Shown here: positions 1 through 6,200 of the stretch, one piece after another
How positions within the stretch are numbered: position 1 is the stretch's first letter
Layout: each line of letters starts with the position of its first letter
Assembly: GCA_020432595.1 (NCBI GenBank)
Contig: JAGQGA010000126.1
Span: 1-10,629 of the forward strand
Source of the DNA: Anaerolineales bacterium
Lineage (GTDB): Bacteria > Chloroflexota > Anaerolineae > Promineifilales > Promineifilaceae
DNA length: 10,629 nucleotides
Reading direction: 5' to 3'
Made by a program: the position numbers and the translations under genes
Notes under the pieces: model-generated
The model's input: the letters and a program-made list of their open reading frames with translations, nothing else
Databases searched by the model: none
Told to the model about the DNA's origin: nothing

Positions 1-242
1 CCAGCTCAAGCGCATCATGCAGCCGCTTGCTCAAATTTTCCCAAACGGTGACTTCATCACGCAGTTGAGTAATGTCGCGCATTACTTTTTGGGCATAATC
101 GGCCTTATCCCAAAAACCGGGCATGGCCGCTTCGCGCTCCAGCGTCGCTATCCTTTCGCTCTTGATAGCGATGTCAAAGCCGCCTCCGCAGCTGATCTAT
201 GGATGCTTTTAGCGGGATTAGTTGTTCAATAATTGTTTCCAT
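1..242 (-). CDS. prfB: Peptide chain release factor 2, 5' part, with programmed frameshift
   Basis: This is the N-terminal part of release factor 2, which recognises UGA and UAA stop codons in the ribosomal A site and triggers peptide release. The start is ATG at 242-240, with AAGGA about 8-12 nt upstream. Frame zero reads MET-IIEQLIPLKASIDQLRRRL for 22 codons and then meets an in-frame TGA at 176-174. After a +1 shift, reading resumes as DIAIKSERIATLEREAAM, then PGFWDKADYAQKVMRDITQL, running off the window edge at position 1. The PGFWD segment, followed by a helical A(Q)KVM-type stretch, is typical of the RF2 N-terminal coiled domain. The gene is therefore two joined pieces, about 242-177 and 175-1, and is not a pseudogene. 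It follows ftsY with a 96-nt gap. The catalytic GGQ region lies outside the window. The identification rests on the N-terminal pattern together with the frameshift site, which is almost diagnostic of prfB. Confidence 0.9.
173..190 (-). promoter_or_regulatory. prfB: Programmed +1 ribosomal frameshift site of prfB
   Basis: Read on the minus strand, the site is CGGAGGCGGCTTTGAC. It consists of an internal Shine-Dalgarno-like GGAGG, a 3-nt spacer CGG, the slippery codon CTT (179-177), the stop TGA (176-174) and the following C (173). This is the known bacterial prfB arrangement, in which low RF2 levels slow termination at UGA, the ribosome slips forward by one base, and full-length RF2 is made. 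It is therefore a translational autoregulation element. The shift is at codon 23, close to the position in well-studied prfB genes. The frame before the stop and the frame after it both give RF2-like sequence, which rules out a chance match. Confidence 0.92.
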
Positions 243-261
243 CACACACGTTCCTTTTCGT

Positions 262-323
262 AGGAGCGTAGATTTTCTGACGAACCTGGTCACTATCAGG
301 TTTATCAGGTAAATCTGCGTCCT
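262..323. repeat. Long imperfect inverted repeat between ftsY and prfB
   Basis: The gap between the ftsY stop and the prfB start is largely one hairpin. Its outer arms are 262-280 (AGGAGCGTAGATTTTCTGA) and 305-323 (TCAGGTAAATCTGCGTCCT), which pair with a bulge and a few mismatches. An inner perfect stem, AACCTG (283-288) with CAGGTT (297-302), closes an 8-nt loop. TATCAGGT also occurs twice in direct orientation (294-301 and 303-310). No T-run follows it in the direction of transcription, so a classical intrinsic terminator is doubtful. It could be a dispersed palindromic repeat or a structured leader for prfB. Confidence 0.55.
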
Positions 324-338
324 ATTTTGTTCTAATTA

Positions 339-1241
339 TTACTCAAACAGAGCGTTGACAAACTGGTCGGGGTCAAACGGAGCCAGATCGTGAATGCTTT
401 CGCCGGTGCCAATAAAACGGACGGGTAGCCCTAGCTCTTTATAAATGGCAAACACCATGCCCCCTTTGGCTGTGCCATCTAGTTTGGTGAGAATGACACC
501 CGTGACGTTAACTGATTCGGTAAACTTTTGCGCCTGAAGAAAAGCGTTTTGGCCGGTGGGGGCATCCAGCACCAGCAGCACATCGTGTGGAGCCTGGTGT
601 ACGCTTTTTTGGCAGGTGGCATAAACCTTTTCCAACTCTTTCATCAGGTTGAATTTGGTGTGCAGTCGGCCGGCCGTATCCACAAACAGCAAATCGTAGC
701 CACGGGCGCGGGCAGCGCGAATGGAGTCATACGCCACCGCCGCCGGGTCGCCGCCGGGTTCGCCAGCGATAATCGGCACATCGGCGCGTTCGCTCCACAC
801 GCGAAGCTGGTCAATGGCGGCGGCGCGGAAGGTGTCGCCAGCGGCCAGCATCACTTTGCGCCCCTGGTTTTTGTAGCGCAACGCCATTTTGCCAATGGTG
901 GTTGTCTTGCCAGAGCCGTTGACACCGACAACCATGACAACGGTGAGGGCGCGTTTGTCTTCCATTGACAGCGGCGGCGGGTCAAACAGCAGGGCACGTA
1001 GCTCTTGCTTGAGTGCCTTAAAAAGCTGGTCGGCACGGTAAAGCCCTTCGTTGTCTACCCGTTCGCGCAGTGTGTCTACCACAGCCAGGGTGGTGGAGAC
1101 ACCGACATCGGCTTGAACCAGCAGGGTTTCCAAATCTTCCCAAGTTTCTTCGGTTATGTCACCCATGCCGAGCACGCCAGCAATTTGGCCGAAAACGGAT
1201 TGCCGGGTGCGGGTTAGGGATTCGCGGATGCTTTTAAACAT
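339..1241 (-). CDS. ftsY: Signal recognition particle receptor FtsY
   Basis: FtsY is the SRP receptor GTPase. It pairs with Ffh at the membrane so that ribosomes making membrane proteins are handed to the Sec translocon. The 300-residue protein has the helical N domain (about 1-95) and the G domain. The visible G-domain motifs are the P-loop GVNGSGKT (106-113), DTFRAAA (136-142) in the SRP-GTPase insertion region, DTAGR (188-192) and TKLDG (252-256), and the C-terminus FIGTGE...DLAPFDP is typical. The acidic, membrane-binding A domain of the E. coli protein is absent, as in many non-proteobacterial FtsY proteins. One oddity is DAPTGQNA at 226-233, where the family usually has DATTGQNA. The start ATG at 1241 fits the usual N-domain length, but no Shine-Dalgarno sequence is visible because a 7-bp repeat array ends 10 nt upstream. 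Confidence 0.97.
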   Translation of the reverse strand: MFKSIRESLTRTRQSVFGQIAGVLGMGDITEETWEDLETLLVQADVGVSTTLAVVDTLRERVDNEGLYRADQLFKALKQELRALLFDPPPLSMEDKRALTVVMVVGVNGSGKTTTIGKMALRYKNQGRKVMLAAGDTFRAAAIDQLRVWSERADVPIIAGEPGGDPAAVAYDSIRAARARGYDLLFVDTAGRLHTKFNLMKELEKVYATCQKSVHQAPHDVLLVLDAPTGQNAFLQAQKFTESVNVTGVILTKLDGTAKGGMVFAIYKELGLPVRFIGTGESIHDLAPFDPDQFVNALFE

Positions 1242-1251
1242 TTAGTCTGAG

Positions 1252-1322
1252 GGAGATTGGAGATTGGAGATTAGAGATTGATCCGTAAAGTACCAATCTC
1301 CAATCTCTAATCTCTAATCTCT
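1252..1322. repeat. Inverted 7-bp tandem repeat array at the xseB/ftsY junction
   Basis: The array has four units on one side (GGAGATT at 1252, 1259 and 1266, then AGAGATT at 1273), a 15-nt spacer (1280-1294), and four units in inverted orientation (AATCTCC at 1295, then AATCTCT at 1302, 1309 and 1316). The two halves can pair into a long hairpin with several possible registers. The array overlaps the 3' end of xseB: its last four codons and stop, EIRD plus TAG, are read from repeat units. On the other side it stops 10 nt before the ftsY ATG. It could act as a terminator or an intercistronic RNA structure, or be a slippage-generated minisatellite. Confidence 0.85.
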
Positions 1323-1528
1323 ACAATTTCTCCATCGGTTGTTAGCTGTTCGACGCGCAGGGTGGCGTGGTCGAGCTGTTGGGTGCAGAAGGCGGCCAGC
1401 TTTTGGCCTTGTTCGTACAGGGTCAGGGATTCTTCAAGGGAGAGGTCGTTGCTTTCGAGCTTAACGGCCGTTTCCTCCAACGCCAGCAACGCCTGTTCAA
1501 ACGTCAAATTGGCAAAATCATTGCTCAT
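1307..1528 (-). CDS. xseB: Exodeoxyribonuclease VII small subunit
   Basis: XseB is the small subunit of exonuclease VII, which degrades single-stranded DNA. Several XseB chains bind the XseA catalytic subunit. The 73-residue protein has the family's two-helix pattern, including LTFEQALLALEETAVKLES, then LSLEESLTLYEQGQKLAAFC, and a following QQLDHATLRVEQL helix, which is the usual length and layout. I place the start at ATG 1528-1526 (MSNDFA) because AAGGAG (1542-1537) lies 8 nt upstream. A GTG two codons earlier would leave only 2 nt to that site. The last residues, EIRD, and the stop are encoded by the 7-bp repeat array, so the native C-terminus may have been replaced. xseA is not next to it here. 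The next gene downstream is ftsY. Confidence 0.95.
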   Translation of the reverse strand: MSNDFANLTFEQALLALEETAVKLESNDLSLEESLTLYEQGQKLAAFCTQQLDHATLRVEQLTTDGEIVEIRD

Positions 1529-1646
1529 TGTCACTACTCCTTGGCGGCTATCAAGCTACCAACCTCTATTTTAGTCAATTGTTGCGTATTGTGCATGAAA
1601 CAGCCTGGCAAGAGCGAAAAGTAGTGATAATGGAAGCAAGCGTTGG

Positions 1647-2195
1647 TTAGGGGTTAAAAAGATACCCTCCTTCTGGACGGCCGCGCCAGTTGATGATATG
1701 GCGTGGTTCCTGAGGGGTTGGCTCAATTTTTTGGCGCAAGGTGGCAATGGCGTGGTATAGGCAGTCGGTTGTGATGCCTGCATCGTCAATCTCGGGCCAG
1801 CCGACATGGATGAGGTCGGTGTGGGTGTGGCGTTTGTAGGGGTGCCGCCAAAAGTGCTGCATCAGATTGTCTTCAATGGGGGTTAGTTTGGGTAGCTGTG
1901 TTTTGCCGTGGTAAAAACGGCCGTTTTTTTCCTGCCACCAGATATCATTTCTCTCAAGTTCAGATGATAGCCCAATCTGTTTGGCCTTTGCCACAACCGT
2001 CTCCAAAAGCATAGCTACGGGAAACGGTGCTTGTAGGGTTGCTGCTGGAATAGTCTGGAGCAGTGTCTGAAGTTCATTTGTGGAGATTGATAGTTCAACC
2101 ACAGTTTTTTCGTGCCGCAGCGTGGCCGCAATGACCGTAGGATTGCCTTCCATCGTTATTTCATTGCCAAATGGGTCTTTTGTGGAATTGATCAT
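1647..2195 (-). CDS. OmpR-type winged-helix DNA-binding protein without receiver domain
   Basis: This is a 182-residue protein of unknown specific role. The C-terminal part (about 98-180) matches the OmpR/PhoB winged-helix layout: LTPIEDNLMQHFWRHPYKR, a THTDLIHVGW segment, the recognition-helix region TTDCLYHAIATLRQKIE, and the wing hairpin PRHIINWRGRPEGGYLF. In ordinary response regulators this follows a phosphorylated receiver. Here the first 95 or so residues have no receiver motif, and I do not recognise the fold. The start is ATG 2195-2193 (MINSTKD), with GGAG 6 nt upstream. A TTG four codons earlier overlaps that site and is less likely. The gene follows the two membrane microproteins and may share their transcript. 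Its likely role is DNA binding, with the activating input unknown. It could be the missing output of the nearby kinase and receiver proteins, but nothing in the sequence proves this. Confidence 0.8.
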   Translation of the reverse strand: MINSTKDPFGNEITMEGNPTVIAATLRHEKTVVELSISTNELQTLLQTIPAATLQAPFPVAMLLETVVAKAKQIGLSSELERNDIWWQEKNGRFYHGKTQLPKLTPIEDNLMQHFWRHPYKRHTHTDLIHVGWPEIDDAGITTDCLYHAIATLRQKIEPTPQEPRHIINWRGRPEGGYLFNP

Positions 2196-2256
2196 GAGTG
2201 TCTCCAAAGTTTAGGGAAGGAGCTGCCTTATACTTTTGGATAAGACAGCTCTTGGA

Positions 2257-2367
2257 CTAAATTTTTGCATTCCATACGGCAGAGATGAGTAATGCTATGG
2301 GTATTGCAAGACCCAGCAGAAAACCTGCCAACGTGAAACTTATTACAAGATTAATTGAGTAGCACAT
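2257..2367 (-). CDS. Single-helix membrane microprotein, 36 aa
   Basis: This is a very short gene with a near-perfect ribosome binding site, AAGGAGG, 4 nt before ATG (2367-2365). The product has a short polar head (MCYSIN), one long hydrophobic stretch (LVISFTLAGFLLGLAIPIAL, continuing LISAVW), and the tail NAKI. This is a typical one-span membrane peptide. A small-residue pattern, GxxxG-like (G15, G19), sits inside the helix and could support helix packing. It lies 62 nt downstream of a second microprotein of similar design and 61 nt upstream of the winged-helix gene. I recognise no family. Possible roles are a membrane anchor or modulator for a neighbouring signalling protein, or a small toxin-like peptide. 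The strong Shine-Dalgarno site and clean reading frame are the main support. Confidence 0.6.
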   Translation of the reverse strand: MCYSINLVISFTLAGFLLGLAIPIALLISAVWNAKI

Positions 2368-2429
2368 AAAACCTCCTTGTTACATCAGTTCCTAATACAA
2401 TCTACCCTATCCGTGTGATCGTGTTCTCG

Positions 2430-2528
2430 TTAGAGGCGCGGACGGGAAAGGGAAACACCTAGCATCATGCCAACAATGAACCATACAAGGGCTAGGATGA
2501 CGAGGGCTGGAATAGTTATTTCTATCAT
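2430..2528 (-). CDS. Single-helix membrane microprotein, 32 aa
   Basis: This short gene has AAGGAG 7 nt before ATG (2528-2526). The product begins MIEITIP, followed by one hydrophobic span of about 20 residues (ALVILALVWFIVGMMLGVSL) and a basic end, SRPRL. By the positive-inside rule the C-terminus would be cytoplasmic. A GxxxG motif (G20 and G24) lies within the span, as in the next microprotein. It is the first gene after a 187-nt gap that carries the TTGCA motif cluster and a possible -10 element, so it probably opens a transcript with the second microprotein and the winged-helix gene. No family is recognised. The two microproteins may be partners or functional analogues, but their sequences are not closely alike. 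Confidence 0.6.
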   Translation of the reverse strand: MIEITIPALVILALVWFIVGMMLGVSLSRPRL

Positions 2529-2569
2529 TTTGGATCTCCTTATTACAAACTGGCTTGTTTTGAATCTTG

Positions 2570-2575
2570 CTTATA
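2570..2575 (-). promoter_or_regulatory. Possible -10 element for the microprotein transcript
   Basis: Read on the minus strand, TATAAG (2575-2570) lies about 40 nt before the first microprotein ATG, within the AT-rich stretch ATACAGTATAAGC. No clear -35 box sits at 16-18 nt. The space upstream is taken by TTGCA motifs, which would suit a promoter controlled by a bound regulator. The call rests on this single hexamer and its position. Confidence 0.3.
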
Positions 2576-2580
2576 CTGTA

Positions 2581-2640
2581 TGCAATATTGCCACTTGCAC
2601 AAAGGATATACGTGCAGTGTGAGTTGCATATTCACTGCAA
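2581..2640. promoter_or_regulatory. TTGCA motif cluster upstream of the microproteins, possible operator
   Basis: Five TGCA-centred sites lie within 60 bp: TGCAA at 2581, TTGCA at 2595, GTGCA at 2612, TTGCA at 2624 and TGCAA at 2636. The last two form an inverted pair spaced by 7 nt. A second inverted pair, TGCAGTG (2613-2619) with CACTGCA (2633-2639), overlaps it. The segment from 2624 (TTGCATATTCACTGCAAG) closely resembles one at 8697 (TTGCAAATTCACTTGCAG) upstream of the XRE-Clp_N gene. Both lie on the same strand and at a similar distance before a start codon. Operator function is inferred. Confidence 0.45.
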
Positions 2641-2677
2641 GTTTGTGAGGGGTAGATTTTTAGAGGGTATGGGGAGA

Positions 2678-2707
2678 AGCCATTGGGCAAATATTTGCCC
2701 AATGGCT
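2678..2707. terminator. Perfect 30-bp palindrome after the receiver gene
   Basis: Arms AGCCATTGGGCAAAT and ATTTGCCCAATGGCT join with no spacer and no mismatch. The palindrome begins 8 nt after the stop codon of the receiver gene, so a hairpin at the end of the kinase-receiver transcript is the simplest reading. There is no good T-run after it on the transcribed strand, so it would be a non-classical terminator or an mRNA 3'-end stabiliser. The centre, GCAAATATTTGC, is the same 12-bp palindrome found at 8689-8700 in front of the XRE-Clp_N gene, which leaves a protein-binding role open. Confidence 0.5.
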
Positions 2708-2715
2708 GAAGAGGG

Positions 2716-3198
2716 TTATTTGGTGGTGAAGAAGGATTGGAGTTTTTGCTGCTGTTTTTGGGTTTTGCCTTCAGCTTGGCGGGCATCTTGGGCAAGGGAA
2801 ACGGCCGTTATTACTTTTTCCAGAAAGAAAGATTCAAAATCTTGGTCTGTAAAGCGCAACTTGTCTACCACGTCAATGATTTCTGGGTGTTCTTCAAAAA
2901 AGGTAACCTTTCTGGGAATGTGGGCAGATAAAACAATGGCATAAATGCCGCGCTGGCGCAGATAATCGAGCATCTGGTAGCCAACAAACTTCTCAGGATT
3001 GTTGCTGTTGGGCAGCACCAAGTCCACAATTGCCAAAATGGGCAGATGGCTGAGGTTCTGTAGCTGAACTAAGGCATCGCTATAATCAAACGCCTGAACC
3101 GTTTGATAATTGGCTCGTTGCAACAAACTGGCTAGATTACGCTGCCACAACACTTCGTCTTCAACAATGAGAATGGTCGAAAAACAATCTTCAGACAT
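2716..3198 (-). CDS. Single-domain response regulator
   Basis: This 160-residue cytoplasmic receiver protein takes a phosphoryl group from a kinase on Asp59. It shows ILIVEDE with acidic residues E13 and D14, the phosphoacceptor in AIVDLVLP (D59), the switch serine in VLSA (S91) and the conserved lysine in VVDK (K113). A loop after D59 (NSNNPEKFVG) is longer than usual. The receiver is followed only by a short K/Q-rich tail (about 140-160), with no DNA-binding or enzymatic output. The start ATG 3198-3196 (MSEDC) is preferred because an AGGAGGA lies upstream (12 nt away, rather far). An upstream ATG at 3252 would add 18 residues but has no ribosome binding site. The gene follows the hybrid kinase by 88 nt and probably shares its transcript. 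It is a likely partner of that kinase, perhaps as a phosphorelay intermediate. Confidence 0.88.
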   Translation of the reverse strand: MSEDCFSTILIVEDEVLWQRNLASLLQRANYQTVQAFDYSDALVQLQNLSHLPILAIVDLVLPNSNNPEKFVGYQMLDYLRQRGIYAIVLSAHIPRKVTFFEEHPEIIDVVDKLRFTDQDFESFFLEKVITAVSLAQDARQAEGKTQKQQQKLQSFFTTK

Positions 3199-3286
3199 AA
3201 TACGTTCTTTTCCTCCTGTATAGACAGATAAAAGCAGATTTGAAGTCACCATTGCTTTTATCTTTGGGTAAGAATAAACGACAATA

Positions 3287-6200
3287 TTATTGGACGTTTG
3301 GCGTTGTGCTTAGGGAGTCTAAAATCATTTCTACGTTTCGGGCTACTTTTTTATCTATAATGATGACGTTTTTATGTTTGCCAAAGAGCTTTTTGGCCTG
3401 GCTAAGCATTTCTTCCCAACTGCTGAGAAAGATGACTTGGGCGGTTTTATTTTTGGCAAGAATGTTTTTCACAACCTCAAGACCATCCTGGTTTTTAGAG
3501 TCGTTGCTTACTAAACGGCCGTCTACGAGATAAGCATCAAAGGCTGCGGTGGCTATGACTTGGCTGGCTTGTTGGCGATTATCCACCACTTGACAAGCAA
3601 TGCCGCGCTCTCGCAGGGCGATGCGGAGGATGTCTTGCCAATATTGCTCATCTTCAATAATCAAGATGTTTTGTATTTTTTTTGTACGGGCAGGCCAATA
3701 TTTGGGCAAGACTGGTTCAAAAAACTCAGTAGGAGCCTTGTCTGGCTGGGGCGGTGCTTCCAGCCCAGATTCATTTTGCGCCGTTGGCAGCCGGACAATA
3801 AACCTAGCTCCCTGGCGTTTGGTCGTATCAACTTGAATATCGCCCCCCAGCGAGTGCAAATAAAGGCGGGTGAGCCATAGGCCAATGCCCAGGCCACGCC
3901 CTTCTTCTTTGGTGGAAAAGAAAGGTTCAAAAATTCTTTCCGCCAGTTTGGGGTCAATCCCGCTACCGCTGTCCTCAAAATCTACCAACAGGTCATTGCT
4001 GATGGGAATGAGGCGGCTGCGAATGGTCAGTTTTCCTCCGTCAGGCATGGCATCCACGGCGTTGCAAATGAGCCCTTGAAACACTTCGGTTAACAGGTTG
4101 TGGCTGCCCCAGACAAAGAGCGGTTGTCTGGGTTTGTAGGTGGTGATGTTGATGTTGGTGGGGATGTTGGTGCGGGAAACGGCCGTTTGCAGCAACGGCT
4201 CCAGTGCCAATTTTTGTTTGGCAGAAGATAAAGGTTTTTCTAGTTGTTTAAATTGACCCACAACGTGAGCTGATGTTTGGCTTAACCGCTCCAACTCATT
4301 CATCAAGTCCAAAGCAGCGGGTTCCGGCTGCGTATAATATCGCCGCAGTTCGCGGGTGGTAAAGGCGACGGCTCCTAAAAAGCCGCCCAATTTGTGGGTC
4401 AGAAAGGCACCAACCAGCCCCATTTGCTCCAGCACCTGTGCTGCAGCGTGCTGCTTGCGCTGTAGCTCGTCCAAACGCACATATTCCAGGGCAAACGTCA
4501 AGTTATTGGCAAAATTCTCAAAATAGGCCAGGTCTTCCTTGGTAAAAGGCGGCCGGTTCTGTTCCCAAAACCGGGCTGCACTAATGACCCCCAGCACACG
4601 CTCTGGCGATTTTAGCGGCACGGCCAAAAGGTGCTGGATGCCGTTGGGGGAAGCAGTGGCGTGTCCATGCGTCCAGCGAATATCATTGTGCGTGACAGAT
4701 TGCCCCGTGGCGGCAACTTTTTGCAGGGTGCTGGAAATCGGGTGCCCAGAGTCAGACGTAATAATAGGCTCGGCAAGGCGTATGGTGAAGGCAGAACGGC
4801 CGTTTCCCAATGAACCATTCGGCAAATCATGAATTGCACAAACATCCGCTTGTAAGAGTTGTTCAGCGTGTTTGGTGGCTTTTGTCTGTAGATCAGCCTG
4901 TGTCTTACATTCAAACGGCAATAAACTTAACTTTAATAACCCTTGAAGCTGCTTGTTCTGCTGGTGAATGACCGATTCATCCTTTTTACGCTTTGTAATA
5001 TCACGCCATATAGATTGAATAGAGATGATATGCCCAAACTCATCCACAATGGGCGTAGGGTTTGATTCAATAAAAACATGCTGTCCAGCGTCATTACAAA
5101 GTTCAAATTCTTGAATTGGTAGCGTTTCTCCCCGTGCTAGCTGCATAATGCGCTCCTGAGCCGCTATCTGGTCATTTGGCTTTAGAATGAGGTCGGTAAC
5201 ATTTTTGCCAATAAGCTGAGTTCGCTGAAAGCCGGAGAGGAGTTCTGCTTGCAAGTTTGGGTCCCGAATCGTGCCATCCAAATCCAGAATGACAATAGCA
5301 TCACGGGCACCATCAAACAAGCGGGTGTAGCTGTTTTCCAACTCAACCTTTTGCAGAACCAGTGCCAAATTGTTGCCAATAGCCTCCAAGGCTCGCTGTT
5401 CTCGTTCTGTAAAAATCCGTTTGTCGGCAGTTAGCACATTTAAAACCCCAATGGCTAACCCTTGCTCTGTCTTAATGGGCATACTTGCCAGCCCAGCAAT
5501 ACCATCCCCTTCGTGGATAGTCCCATCTGCTCTGGGATCTGTAACCATGTCTTGTACAAAAAGTGCTTCGCCATTTTCCAATACTTTGCCAGCAATACTT
5601 TGCCCCCGATTAAAGGTACGCACACGTTGGATGATATGTTCTGCTAACCCAATCTGTTTGACCAGCGTTAAGTGCGATTGTGATGGGTCAGCCACGAAAA
5701 GGGTGCAGGCCATGGCGTTCATCATTTCTTTGATTTGGTGCAGCACGTCGGTTAAATCTTTGCTTTGATTAATGGAACTAACAATGGTATGCAAAGCCAG
5801 TAATTCTTGATGCCGCTGGGCATTTTCCAAGGCCAGGGCGATACCGGCGGCAATGGTAGAAAAGGAAGCTTCATCGTCGCGGGTAAAGGCTCCTAGAGTG
5901 TTGCTTTCCAGATTTAAGACACCAATCGTTTTTCTTGTGAGAATCAGAGGAACGGCTAATTCGGATTGTGTGCTTTCAAAACAATTTTGGTATCGTGACT
6001 CTTTGGAGACATCGGGAGCGATGATGGGGCGGCCAAAGCGAGCTACGTCTCCAATAATGCCTTCGCCCAATTTGAACACCTTTTTGAAGCAGGGTTTTGT
6101 CTTGAGCAGGTTCCCATGAACGGCCGTTGCCCTTAAAATAATCTTGGTTTCTTCCTCGATCAGGCCAATATCCACCTTGTATCCCAACTCTTGGCTGATT

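Noticed and set aside
17..232. 71-codon plus-strand frame at the left edge
   Set aside because: It lies antisense to the RF2 coding sequence, which is recognised on the minus strand through the frameshift site. The plus-strand product shows no known pattern.
1252..1322. CRISPR array at the heptad repeats
   Set aside because: Units are 7 bp with no unique spacers and occur in inverted halves. No cas gene is near.
1549..1578. Possible xseB promoter: TTGACT (1578-1573) and TTGATA (1554-1549) on the minus strand
   Set aside because: The 18-nt spacing is acceptable, but transcription would begin inside or right at the Shine-Dalgarno sequence, leaving almost no leader.
1571..1807. 78-codon minus-strand frame between xseB and the winged-helix gene
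   Set aside because: It overlaps the winged-helix domain in another frame, has no good ribosome binding site, and has a composition like out-of-frame sequence.
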